Source: Epiperipatus broadwayi (Eukaryota > Onychophora > Udeonychophora > Euonychophora > Peripatidae). From it: 64,000 nt of DNA. Below the pieces are notes generated by a model. The model worked only from the letters and a program-made list of their open reading frames with translations, ran no database searches and was not told where the DNA came from. The stretch lies in the NCBI GenBank assembly GCA_028023455.1, contig JAQFVV010000012.1:7536499-7600498 (forward strand), in the 5' to 3' direction. Positions 1 to 12,100 of the stretch are shown in pieces. The translations under genes were made by a program, and so were the position numbers. Position 1 is the first letter of the stretch. The number at the start of each line of letters is the position of its first letter.

Positions 1-512
1 CAATAAATTGGATTAAATATTAGCTATATATAACTAATTTATTTGCAGTGGTTATGTCATTATGAATAAATATTTTATCTTTTAATTTTCTGAATGTAAT
101 ATCAGCAATTTGAATTTCATGTTGTATCTCAACATTGAAGTCTATTTATCTACATTTCCTATTCTTAAATTAATAACTATACAAGTTAAAAATTGCTAAG
201 ATTTTTCTTCTATCACTAGCTGATAAAAGCCTTGACTTTATTTGATATTAATTATCAAATCATTAAAAACATTCTATATGTCATCTTTTGAATTGGCAAA
301 AAACAAACAAACAACAAAAACATAATCATCAGGATATTATAAATTTAATTATAAATCTAAAATGCAAGATGATGAGGTCTTTTTTAAAATCAGTTCAAAT
401 GAAAAACTCAACTATCAAACATATCATTCCTGCTTCCTGAAGCTACCTATAAATTGTTACAACAACTGCTCATAAAAATGATAAACATAGGTAAAACTAT
501 TGAACTTGTCAA

Positions 513-607
513 GTGTTGGTGGCCTAGTGGTTAGCATAGCTGCTTTCCAAGCAGCTGGTTCGGTTCGCTTCCTGGTCAATGCATTTGACATATGAAAAAA
601 ACCAAAA
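513..607 (+). repeat. tRNA-Gly(UCC)-derived SINE
   Basis: The first 70 bases fold as a tRNA: acceptor strands GTGTTGG (513-519) and TCAATGC (576-582) pair, and the anticodon loop TTTCCAA at 544-550 gives anticodon TCC (Gly). The T arm is degraded (GGTTCGCTTCC). It is followed by a short tail, GCATTTGACATATGAAAA, also found after the tRNA-like part at 57.5 kb, and a similar tail follows the one at 58.6 kb. A shared non-tRNA tail ending in A-rich sequence indicates a retroposed SINE rather than a functional tRNA gene. An independently decayed tRNA gene is less likely because of that tail. Confidence 0.8.
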
Positions 608-2420
608 AACTATTGAGTTTCCTTGTTTTCACAAAAAAATAGTATCGTTTCCTTTTATTTTATTATGAAAAAACTGTATAATATGAATAAACTATTCTAA
701 ACATGGCCACAAACCTGTTTGATTAACTTAATCAAGTGCCTTAATCATACTAATAAAAGCAATATGTAAATCCAATCATTGCTCTGAATATTTTTCTTGT
801 ATTTACTGATAATAAAAACTATGTTTATTGCATTTTTTAATTTTTTAAAACTACATCAAGTCTCTGAAAATCGTTTATTTAAGACTGGAAATGAACTATT
901 TAATAAAATTCCTGAAAATACTTTTCTTGTATTAGATAACAATGGCATTCTATAATTAATATAGTTTTTTTTTTTTTCTATAAATTGTAACAATATATTC
1001 CTTAAAGTGACCTAGTACAATTTCTTTGGATCAATATGTTCCTAAAAAATTCTAATAGTTTGAATTTAATGTATCATCATCATCATATTTTATAACTGAT
1101 CCAGATGTCTCGTCATAATCTAAAGCCTTTCCCAATTTTTAATATTATAAAGAACGATATTCATTCCACTAAACTGCATATTTATCCAAATGTAAGTGAG
1201 TAGATATGATGGACATATCATTAAAATCTTTCATCTTTTTTTTTTTTAATATTATTCAAAAAGTAAACAAACTCTTCCCTTTAACTTTTTTGACATACCA
1301 TCATCGTTTTTGCATATAAAAATGCATTTAGGATTTTTAATAGGATTATGATATTATTTTTCACTTCCATATGTTATTTACAGTATGTCAAAAAATATCT
1401 AACATAAGTGATTCATACATGGTTGTATCAATTCACAAATTATATTTTTGCTTTTTTATCAACTTTTGGATTTTTTGCTTTTAAATCATTATATTGTATA
1501 TGAATTTAATATTTACTTTACTTCTCTATCAAGTGGAAATGCCACATTTTCTTTTAAATAAGCCAGCATTACCAGAGAAACATTTGGAATTCTTTTTAAT
1601 GAATCTAAAAATAAATTGTCTTGTACTCTTAACACATTTCTTAAAGAGTTCATGCTGCAATGACAAGACAATTTTGAAAATCCAAATTAATGATTTTAGT
1701 GCTTACTAGCACTCAAATTTAATGTGAATAATAGATGTTTCTGAAGAATGAATATTGGATTTGGACTATTATATATTTATAATAGGAAATGTTTTAATCC
1801 ATTTATTGTTTTTCAGCTATTTTATGATACATTTGTAAGCAAAGTAATATATATATATTAGTAAAGTGATTTATAATTATATATAATGTAATCCATGCAG
1901 TGTTATTGTTTGAGCATGAATGCATCTAAATTTCTTTATTGTGACATTTTCATTGATAATAATTGTTTGTGCTAGTCACTCCAGGTTTATGCAAAATTTT
2001 GATAAGAGCTGATTATTTCAGTTTACAATGCCATTACTATTATTTTCAATAATTTTGGGCCAAAAATTTTTTTTCTACCAAAACTTACATTAAGATCTTT
2101 AAGAAGAAAAGATCCATTTTCAAATTGATTTTTTTTATTTATTTTCCATCAATAAAATTAAACAGAGATCAAGCTAGAGGCCTTTCTAATATTTAGGCAG
2201 TCTTTTATCTGTTTTCATTAGCTGTGAATTTGTAAACCCATACATATGTAATAACTGTTTTGGATTTATCTTTTTTTTAACTTTTGTACATTTCATTGAA
2301 TAGATTTTAAAATGCCAATTTTTTTTTTCTTAGTAAAAAACAACAAAAGATATAAATTTAAGATATGTAAAAGTATATATATAATATTTAAATACATGTA
2401 TATTGTTTACACTAAACTTA
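608..2420. other. A+T-rich DNA, no gene seen
   Basis: Low-complexity A+T-rich sequence with many T runs. The 71-codon frame at 1494-1709 has no recognisable domain and is treated as chance. I see no RNA gene or repeat boundary here. Confidence 0.6.
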
Positions 2421-2424
2421 ATGT

Positions 2425-2545
2425 AATTATAAAGGATTTGAACTCAGACTTTTAAACTTCACACAGCTATCCAGTCCATTTTATAAAACTGATACACGTG
2501 ACTATATACATGTAAAAAAGATGAATGAGTTCAAGTCTCTTATAA
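2425..2545 (-). repeat. Truncated copy of hammerhead repeat family B
   Basis: Read on the minus strand this matches the 3' half of the repeats at 31.7 and 33.4-34.0 kb: the segment around ATGTATATAGTCACGTGTAT, the following GATGG/GGATAG region and the terminal GTCTGAGTTCAAATCC, which resembles a tRNA B box. The hammerhead core expected upstream of the matching region is lost and replaced by GACTTGAACTCATTC, so the copy is broken. It is flanked on the right by a TA-rich tract. Confidence 0.6.
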
Positions 2546-2569
2546 ATATATATATATTCATGAAATATC

Positions 2570-3805
2570 CATTTTTGACATTGATTTTTTTAAAGGTATA
2601 GGTGTAATATTATTTACTTTTTCTTTTTGTTCACTTATAATAATTATGTAATATTTTTTGTAGTTCAATCATATATCTTAATTTAAAAGCATGCTAGGCA
2701 TTAATAAAGCTAAATATTAAAACAACTATATTTTCTGTGAGTATATTCCATTTTATCAGATATTACATTTGTTCAGAAAGGAAGAAAATGAATAACAATT
2801 GAATTATTCATATATTCATATATTTACTTGATATTATCAATAATGTGTTTTTTTTTAAAGTGGAACAGAAAAATATTCAGTAAGGAATAAAAATCATTTT
2901 TAACCTATGTACTTTAGATCTAATATTGGAGTTTAAACCATAATAAAATGTGTACAGGTAATGTTGTGCTAACCATAATTTTGATACCATTAACCTTTCA
3001 TTGATACATCTAGAAATTTCAATTGTAGAAAATATCAATTCAACCTCATAGTAAATTCACTAACATGCAGTTTCTCCCAAAAAAAGCTTGTAGTCTGTCA
3101 TCTACTTGTTCAGTTAAACTTTCTCTTCTTCTGACTACATTTAAAGTTTTCTTAGTTATTTGTAGATTCTTTCTATTTCCATGGCAAGTAGAGGGATCTC
3201 TAAATAGTGTTGCCAAAACATAAAATCATTTGCCAAGTTGAAAATCCTGTCCCAAATTCAGTTATAAACTGATTCGATATTTATGGTATTGTCTAATGTA
3301 AAGATTGCAATTATGCACTCCCAATCTATTAAACCTGTTACTGTTTTTATTATTTTTTTGCCAGTGCCAAGGCTTTGTACACTCATGAAAATACCTTCTT
3401 TTTTTTTTTTTTTGCTGTCACTGTAATTAAAGAATGAATGTGTTTGCATAAAAATATAATCCCATTATCCCAATATGGTTCATGACAAACAGCCTTATAT
3501 CAAACTTATTGACTGAAAATGGTAAGCTGCTAATTGAACCTTAAGAGAAAAAAACAAAATATTTTTTGTTTCAGAAACAGTAAAATTCTTTGATGAACCA
3601 AGTCTTATCAAAAAACTAGATGGAGGCATTCTTGGTTAGATGCTACTTATCTGTTGTTTGCAGTTAACTTCCATATTCAAGAATCATTCATCTCCTGACA
3701 CCATAATAACTTTAATAACTTAATTTTAAGAAAGTATTGTCAATTTAAAATTTTTTTAATAAATAAATTTGAAAAGAAAAATGCCTTTTTGTTTTTTCTT
3801 ATATA
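2570..3805. other. A+T-rich DNA, no gene seen
   Basis: T and A runs and random-looking short frames only. The minus-strand frame 3258-3449 begins with Lys-rich low complexity derived from a T run and is not a credible protein. Confidence 0.55.
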
Positions 3806-3810
3806 TATTA

Positions 3811-3960
3811 TAACGGTCGATGGAACCTTCCTAACTTAATCTGCCATACCAGGGCACCACTAGGCTATTTGAACCTAGAAAAATTATAAAGGTGGCAGAT
3901 GCACACAGGAGAGGTTACTCTTTTATTGAACTGAAAGCCACATTCACCAGCTCAGGGAGA
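3811..3960 (+). repeat. Dispersed repeat D, plus-strand copy
   Basis: The stretch beginning ATTATAACGGTCGATGG matches, over about 100 bases and with few gaps, the reverse complement of 16905-17000 (shared blocks include ACTTAATCTGC, AACCTAGAAAA, and GGCAGAT). Both copies start next to a TA-rich tract with the sequence TATTATAACG, suggesting this is one end of a mobile element, for example an LTR or a transposon terminus. A hairpin, AGCTCAG/CTGAGCT with a 7-base loop, lies near 3950-3971. Element class is not determinable here. Confidence 0.6.
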
Positions 3961-3974
3961 AGCTGAGCTTAAAA

Positions 3975-5780
3975 TATCACCCTGTATATTCAATTTTCTA
4001 ATTCTTAATTTTAAATGTTAGTAAAATATATAAAATGAGTTACTGTCAAAATTTAATTAAACAAAACATTTTATTATTATGCACACACACATCAAAAGGA
4101 AAAATTCTGAAAATTAAATTAAACAGTGAATATAATTGATTTGAATTATATGTACAGATGGAAGTATTTAATAGATTTAATATAATTTTAATACTTTACT
4201 AAGCATGAATATGTTACATAGATTACGCATATAACCAACCCAATCCCTTTTAACCTTAGACTAAAATCTCATGTTTAAAACCAATGCTAGCTTACTGATA
4301 TACCGTTGTGACAAATGCAAAATGAGATTATTAGCATAACACAATCATGCTAACAGGAATTTACATCTGTAGCATGATATCATTAGAGAAAGTAGTGAAT
4401 CATGGTGGGAAGGAATGAGCATCTTCCCCATGATCATTAATAAACCCCACCAACAGACAGGAATGATCCACTGCCCAATTGGTGATACAAAAAAATTTCT
4501 TCAAATATATATATACGAGATGCTCTGTAAAAGGGAATAACGATCTTTGCCGACTCACTGTCTCAACCAGAAAGTAAGAAAATCAGTGGCATAGGAAATA
4601 CGTCTACGACCATTGAAAACATGATGGCTACACTTTTGGGCCATACATTCAGGTGGGTATTATGCCCTGCATGCTAATGCGGTACAAGGAAATGCGTATC
4701 CAATGCACCTACTCAGATTACATTGACATAAAACATCTGTACATCTATCCACCAGCACAGATTTAACTACGAAACAATTAGCCCAAAATTAACACACCTT
4801 AAACTAACAATCTTATGAATCTATTCAGCCATTTATGCCTATTTTTAAATTATTAATTTAAAAGAAATTTACAAGAATGGAAATGATATTAAACACTTAC
4901 ATAAAAAATATATAAATAATTTAAAATTTTACTCAGATAAGAGAGAGATTTCTTTTAAAAGTTAAATGACACTTAAAATACTTTATATAATTAATGCTCA
5001 TATTTCATTTAAAACAAAAGTTTATATTTTCCAATGCTGTAGGTAAAGTCCATCTTTGCAGTCCTTGATGTGTCACACGATTCTAAGTTCTTTCCATTTC
5101 ATATTGTTCTAGGTGGAGACAAGTCCCTTGCTGGTCAGTTTCCGGGAACCATCATACTCTGGAGGCCATCTCAGGTGGTGCAAACATGGGAAACGTAAAT
5201 TATTGCTGACCCCTATATTTTGATGATCCGCAATTCACTTATAAATATATTTAAATAACCCGCAATCAGTAAGAGCAAACCAAATCTCCTCAACTTCAAA
5301 GTTTTCTTTTTATATCTTTTTGAATTCTTATCATCAAATTCCAGGATCGATCTTGCCTGGCATGGTGCTGTTTTTATTGGCGATGATGACTTTTCTCTGT
5401 TGGCCGTGTGTTTATTTTCATTGTTATTGGCCAGCTTTCTTTAGAGCGAGAACTCAAAATTTTCTCACTAGTATTTTTTTTAATTTATCACTTATCTGAC
5501 TTTACACCCAAGAGCCTTTTTACTATTACATCAATATAGAAAATTATTTCCATTCTAAGATTAAAAATAATTAATTAACAACTTTTTAAATTTCACATGA
5601 TTCTTTTGTATTAAAACAATCTTATTTTATTAGTTTGTCATCTGTGCATTATATATATATTAATTTAAATAAAATTATTACATTCTCTTTTTTTGTATAT
5701 CTTCTACCTGAGGGAGATTATATATTTTTTCCACTTTTATTTGAAAGTAATGTAACGGCATATTTTTATACCATTTCAAT
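3975..5780. other. Unrecognised interval with mixed composition
   Basis: Parts of this interval (4270-4800 and 5041-5240) are visibly richer in G and C than the surroundings and contain CpGs, for example around 4540-4700 and 5130-5200. It directly follows the 3.8-kb repeat end, so it may be the interior of the same element. I found no coding frame of useful length, no terminal repeat closing it and no known motif. Confidence 0.35.
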
Positions 5781-5871
5781 ATACACCCGGTCTCGTCTTA
5801 CGTGGATTTATTTAATGCAATTTTGAAGTTATGCGATTCATGTTTCTTCTTAATATTTTTGTATGCGGTAA

Positions 5872-5998
5872 AAATTATTAGATCAGAAGTTGAGCTCCGA
5901 TAATGCGCTATTACTTTAAATATTATAAATTTTGCGCACTCACATTTATATTTAAAGTAACCGCGTATTATCGGAGTTCGACTTCCATCTAATAATTT
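5872..5998. repeat. Palindromic MITE-like hairpin
   Basis: Arms of about 50 bases, 5872-5923 and 5948-5998, are inverted copies with a few mismatches (shared AATTATTAGAT, CTCCGATAAT and TTACTTTAAATAT blocks), separated by about 24 bases. It sits within the Tigger-like element. No target duplication was distinguished. Confidence 0.65.
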
Positions 5999-6274
5999 CA
6001 ATATTTTCAGTACTTTATAATAGTACTGTAATAGATTTTATGCAATAAAGAAGTTCAGAATTCACTTAAAATCAGGATTTCCCCATTTTATATACACACA
6101 TTAAATATTTTACCAAGATTGTAATGTAAATCTGTTCATACATTATAGATGTGTATACTATGTACGTTGTTGTTTTTGCATTTTAAATCGCATTCTATTT
6201 TTGCATTTTTAAAAAAGAGTATGTAATCAATTAATCATTTAGGATCCACAAGTTTATTTTTAAAAGGTGAGTAA

Positions 6275-6481
6275 CAGTGGTGGGCACAATTAAATTTGAC
6301 ATTTAAAAATTAAAATCTGATTTTTAATTTTAATTAACAATTTAAAAATTACATAATGTGATCTGAAATTAATTTGATGTGAAATAATGAAATTTCATTT
6401 TTAAACAGAATTGAAAATTAAAGACAAAAATAAGAATTTAAATTTTAATTGTTAGTTTTAATTAAATTTTGCCCAATAGTG
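6275..6481. mobile_element. hAT-like MITE nested in the Tigger-like element
   Basis: The left end CAGTGGTGGGCACAATT and the reverse complement of the right end, CACTATTGGGCAAAATT, are imperfect inverted repeats of hAT type. The flanks GTGAGTAA (6267-6274) and GTGAGTAG (6482-6489) match at 7 of 8 positions (shifting by one base gives an exact GGTGAGTA pair), as expected for 8-bp hAT duplications. The interior is A+T-rich and non-coding. Confidence 0.6.
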
Positions 6482-6598
6482 GTGAGTAGGTGTCTTTTTA
6501 TTATCGTAAGTCTAAGTTCTTATTTTTATTTTAAACTTTTAGTTTACCCTAATGGAGAGGAAAAACACCCAAGAAAATGAATTTCTTTGAAAACAAAA

Positions 6599-6721
6599 AT
6601 GGGAAGATCAACAGTGATTGGAAAACATTTTAGTTTAGGTGAATTCACTATAAGAGCAATTAAAAAAATGAAATTGTTGCTAGTTGTATTTCCTCTTGTG
6701 ACGAATCTGATGTCTTACTAA
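6599..6721 (+). pseudogene. Transposase helix-turn-helix remnant of the Tigger-like element
   Basis: A 40-codon frame begins MGRSTVIGKHFSLGEFTIRA and continues IKKMK before decaying. The pattern IGKHFSLGEFTIRAIKK resembles the second helix-turn-helix of pogo/Tigger (CENP-B-like) transposases, where an 'IG..F.LGESTIR.I.K' type helix pair binds the transposon ends. No DDE catalytic domain is recognisable downstream before the right terminus, so the protein cannot be functional. The match was made by eye; position inside an element with fitting termini supports it. Confidence 0.5.
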
Positions 6722-8153
6722 TTCAGGAACGAATCTGCTTATCGTCAAATAGCGATAATAATTAAAATACTGTACATGTATGAAAAAATGTAAAATACTG
6801 TAAATTATGCATAAAAATATATTGTTTTGAATAAAATTAAATACTGTAGTTAATAAAAAAAAGTAAAAAAGTTTGTCTTTTATCAATATTTTTCATATTT
6901 GAAATTTTTTAATAGTCATATTTTATTTCCTTATTTTTTTTTTTATGCGAATTTTAAAGTAATTTTACATTGTTGCTTTGCTTTTATGCGATTTTTGAAA
7001 ATTACAGTATCTATCCCCCATTTTTCAAGATAAGTTAAGTCTATTTTTGTGTGATTTCTTTTGTGCGCATTTTCTGAGGAACCTATCTACCACATAAAAT
7101 GAGACCCAGGTGTATATATTTAAATATTTGACCAATACCAACATTGTATAATACTTTAGATAAGAGTGATATTTTCCATTTTAAAATCTCTCTAAATAAA
7201 TAGTGAACAATTAGTTGATGAGATAGCTATATAAACAGATTTTCATGCTGATTTCTGTTTATTTGACCTTTTTCATAGATGATCTCTATTTAAGGCTAGA
7301 TAATTGTAAAATGGTCTTCCATTTGCAAATAGTTTTGAATTACTTTGCAATCTAATATGTATTGGTTATTCTTGCCCTATGGAGTTATAGAATGAAAAAA
7401 TTATTAAAGGTTGATTATTTTTCACACCATCTTCTTCAACTGCTATGAGTTTCATTATGATCATTCATTTATAAATCAATCTGTGCAACAAATTATTGCC
7501 AAAGCATTTCAGCTGTTAGGTAGAATATTCTCTGTTTCACCATCACTTATTGTTTATGAGAGCTTTTCCAAAAACATTTCATGATAACTTATGACTAGTG
7601 TTTTTTTCCAGTGTAATCTTGAATTATCATGCACCAGGCAGTCTATATCATTTCTAATGATTAGTCTCTCATTGCAGTAGCAGAATAATTTAGCATTAAG
7701 CAGTTTTATATTTTTCAAGCTATACATTAAATTGTTAGTGTCCTCACTCTGAGTAAAAATTAATTAATTAGAAATTATTGCAGATATTGCCCATTAAATG
7801 AGCATTTTTTTATTTAGCTCTTACCTAAATTATAATTGAAAAAATATTTTATTAGTATATTGAAAGAAAATATATATGATACTCAATTTTAGAACATGAA
7901 ACATTAATTTTAATTGGATTTTGAATTTATGTACAGTTTGTTGGCTTTTTTTTTAAATTTTTTATTATTATTGTTTTTAGTGGTTAACAAATACTTTTAT
8001 AATTGAAATAAAAAAATTTACTAGTGAGTATTATAAAAACCAAGAAATAGTAAGCCAGAAATATTTTAAGGATCATTCATTTTGATGTTAATTTTTGAAT
8101 CTAATTTTGTTTTATATTAAATCTTTAATATATTAAATCTTTAGATAGAATAA

Positions 8154-8207
8154 ATTGTGTTAAAATATGGTGAAACTTTTATTGTGTTAAAATATGGTGA
8201 AATTTTT
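8154..8207. repeat. 27-bp tandem duplication
   Basis: The unit starting ATTGTGTTAAAATATGGTG occurs twice head to tail at 8154 and 8181 with one or two differences. Confidence 0.85.
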
Positions 8208-9072
8208 ACATAAATAAAAAAACAATTGACTTAGATTTCTCTAAGGAATTTTTAGTTTTATTTATTATTAAACTATACAAAATTGTAAATTTTTCTATTT
8301 AAATATAACTGAATATGCATAATAACAATAACAATTTTAATCACAGTCTTGAGTAAACTGTAAATCATTGGATTCTAGATAGCAATGGAATTTTTAGATA
8401 ATGAAACCACCTATATAGTGTTTATTATCAATCCATTCAAGCTAATATCATAAAGATTCAGATAACCTACAATATTTGAAGTCATGTTACCATTTTTTCA
8501 GTATATACAGATCTGAAACTAATTTATAATAATATACATTATGTTAGTTTCAATTTATAAGCTATTTGAAGGTTGTTTGAACTTAGTTTAAACATTATTG
8601 CCTATCACATTTAAATACTGCACAATTCTTTTATGAACTTATCTTTTATGTATTATTATACAATAATGGTATAGCTGTACCAGGTTGTAAAATAGCCTGA
8701 TATCAAAATTTATACGGTGTTTAAAACATTTTTATCATTGCTATTGTAATGAGTAATCAAATCAGATCCCATATGACACCTCGCTCACAAATATTGAATG
8801 CAGCATCATATTGGATTATTTTTTTTGTACTTAGCATATAAATATTCATCTGATCAAACTAGATTAACTTGGGACTTTTACTTTTTAACTAAGAATAACC
8901 ATTTTCCTATTTATTGATGAGTAATGGTTGTCTAGCTTTATTGGTTATGGGCTAACTAGTAGAAAGAAATATTCTAAGTCCTTTTGTGACTTGTAAAAAT
9001 TTCAAGGTATTCCTGGGATGGATTTGAACTCCAAATTGATGGCAATGCAGATGGATATGCTCATCAACTTGA

Positions 9073-9155
9073 ATAATAATAATAGTAGCAATAATAATAC
9101 TAATAGTAGCAATAATAATACAAATACTAACAATAATAATAATAGTAATAAATAA
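9073..9155 (+). repeat. Imperfect AAT/AAC trinucleotide microsatellite
   Basis: Runs of AAT interspersed with AGT, AGC and AAC triplets; an aged trinucleotide tract. Confidence 0.85.
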
Positions 9156-12100
9156 ATAATTAATTATTAGTCTTAATAGTCTTAATGATGTTAAAATGCA
9201 AGAATAAATTGTGATAATGATTATTGATTATTCATAGTACTTTTTTAATTAATTACTTTTAATTTGCATTCAAGCAGAGGACTATTATCTGAATAAAGAC
9301 TATTTAATGAGAAAAAGTAATTCGATAATCTGCAGGTATTGATTGTCCATTAATTTTACTCATTCATTGTCTTTCTGAGATTGTGAGTGAGTTAACTAAC
9401 ATTGTTATATATTTCTTAAAAACAAAAGGATAGTACAAAGTTTAATTCAATGAGCTAGAATATAAAATAATAGTTAATCTAAGCATATAAACCTCTTAAA
9501 CTACATGATAGCCTATTTCATGGTTTTTAGCCATATCTAAAGAAATATATCCTTGGGTTGGCCATTGACGTATACAGTGTTTGTGTTTCTTGGACTAAAC
9601 TTGTCTTATACTTTATATATATTAGAAATTTAATTAACATAAATTGTATATTTTTGCATAAGAAGTAAGCTAAGAAAAAGGTAAATAATGTAATATTTAA
9701 TTTTAGCAAATAATTTTCTCTTTTTGCCATGACTACTAGTTCACATTGTTACTAATTATATAATTGAATAATATAGTATTTGAAATGTATCTGAGTTTTC
9801 ATTATCTGACAATGAAACAATGGTATTTTGTATGGTTTAAAAATAGCCAGAGAAATCCTTTTTTTAAAATAGCATGAATGCATTTAATCATAATTAATGT
9901 ATCATCCAAAGCTGATTTTGATATTGCTTATTGGGAACAATATGTCTTCTTGGATCTTAGTGATGTAGAGCGACCATAAACGTTTTTAATTTATCTTTAA
10001 ATATTATTGAAATATTTGTAGAAATTGATTTAAGATTAGTTAGATTGCAAGCAGTGAAAAAGTAGTATTAGTGATCAAATATCTCTTGTTCATATTACTC
10101 TCTTGCTTAGTTGTTAAATTTGTCTTGAAGGAGTAGTAGTACAGGAGAAAGAGCCTTTGGATAGTCCATTTAAAATAATGGATTTTCAACAACTCTTAAA
10201 GGGGAACAGTAAAATAGAAATTATTATTCATGATGCTAGACAATTATTAGATGATGAGAGTTTAGTGTTTTCTTATTGTCTAGGTGGATTGGTTATATGA
10301 TCTGAAAGAAAACTTATGTTAGTTACAAACAAGGAAGATTTTTGGAATAATATGCAGGATTAGAAATTTTATTCAGTCCGGATTCAAACCCTTGATCATG
10401 ATCATAGTAGGTATATATGGAACCCAACATACAACAGGCCACTTATTTAGATATATGCAAAATCATTAATTAGATTATATCACATGTATCTATTTATATG
10501 TACACTTATAAAAATTGGATGCCTGATGATGTATGTATAAACACACATTGTCTTATATCTACAACTATCTCTTTTTATTTTGTTTATATGACATTTTATT
10601 TCAATAAATGAAAGTGAGTTAGCATAAGATTTACGTCTTTCTATTTGACACAATCATTTTATATTAATTGAACTGTAACATTTAATGGCTAGTGCATTAT
10701 AGTATTGATGAATGAAAAACGCTTGACCGTACTAGAGTAAAACTGAATGAAGCAGAAGTTTTATTTTTCGAATGCAATTTAAGCTTGACGTAAAGCACAA
10801 TTGAATTAAAAAACAATTTATTATAACAACTTTATTTATCTGTGGTGATTTATTAGTATATTTCTATTGATACAACTTTTGTAAGTAATTAGTATAATTT
10901 ACTATATTGCTAAGCACATATGGTAATTAACCATGTCATAATATATGCGTATGTATGAATTGGCTGAAAAATAATACAATATACATTGAAAGCAGTGAGG
11001 TCACAAAATACCAATTTCACAGCATTGTTTCTTTTTTTTTTTTTTTAATTTTCAATATAACAGATTTTCAAGTATGTAAATCAAAAATAAAATTAAAGGT
11101 ATGAATTATTTGTACAGATCTCTTATTTTTTTTTACATAAAGTTTATTTCATACACAGTAGTTAAGACATTATTTTAATGCGATATATACATATACTCAT
11201 TACATTAATTTTCATATGCAGCTATATCCAACCTCCCACATATGTGATTTTTTTTTTTTATGAGGATTTACCATAGCGATCATAAATTGTTACTCATTAC
11301 ATCGATTACTAATGAGGTATTTACTACAGTGATCTTTTAAAAATATATATTTATTTTTTTAATACCCATCCGCCATTTTTTTATCTACTGACAACATGGA
11401 ATACTAATATCATCAAAGCAATGTCATCTTCATAAAATAAAATTAAGAGTTTGGGCTCAAGAAATCTTAAAAAAAAAAAAAAAATTCATATGTAATTAAA
11501 AACAAACTCAGAAAATATACAATAACAAAATACAATTATAATAAGTAGAAAATATGACTTACAGCAAGGGTGCACATAATTTTTTAGGGGTAGAATTACT
11601 TATAAATTTCTCTAAATATTATGATCTACCACTTATATACTTTACATGCATGGTTTTAAAATGTCTTTCAATATTTACTTTTTTTGGAAGTGACATGCTT
11701 GCAGAAGATATATAACACATTTTGCATTCATCATTGTGAAGAAAAACTGCTCTTACCATTCTGCATTAAAATTGTAAGTTTTTCTTTTCCTTGCAATTGT
11801 TTCAGACATTATATTCTTCTTTCTAAATACGATATCATAGTAAATTTTTATAGTAAATAAATGAAATCTGTGCACCTATTAAAAAGAAAATCACAGTTAT
11901 TAGCTTCATGACTTACCTGATCATACTTAATGCTTCTGGTTGCATCTTTGCATTGCACAGGGAAGGTATTCATTCTGATAATTTTGTAATTGACATATGC
12001 ATCATTGTGCATTTCAAAGGTGCATATGTCATCTGACCCATTTATCATCAAATGCCAGACTACATACTGCCATCTCGATTGTGAAGAATGGATTCACATG

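Larger units (their letters stand above)
5784..7112. mobile_element. pogo/Tigger-like (Tc1-mariner superfamily) DNA transposon, decayed
   Basis: Terminal inverted repeats: the left end starts CACCCGGTCTCGTCTTACG and the right end, read inward on the minus strand, starts CACCTGGGTCTCATTTTATG. Both ends abut TA (5782-5783 and 7113-7114), the target duplication of this superfamily. Internally a transposase fragment is readable at 6599-6721. The length of about 1.33 kb is shorter than an autonomous pogo-like element, and two further elements (a palindrome at 5872-5998 and a hAT-like MITE at 6275-6481) lie inside. The TA duplication and matching termini make the boundary call strong; the exact family is inferred from TIR style and the helix-turn-helix remnant. 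Confidence 0.75.

Noticed and set aside
513-582. Functional tRNA-Gly gene
   Set aside because: Mutated T arm and a retroposon-like tail shared with another copy point to a SINE.
1494-1709. 71-codon plus-strand frame
   Set aside because: Hydrophobic and Leu/Lys-rich residues expected from A+T-rich DNA; no domain, splice context or repeat in support.
10360-10440. Possible repeat-B fragment (CGGATTCAAACCC)
   Set aside because: Only the B-box-like dozen bases agree; flanking sequence does not match the family.
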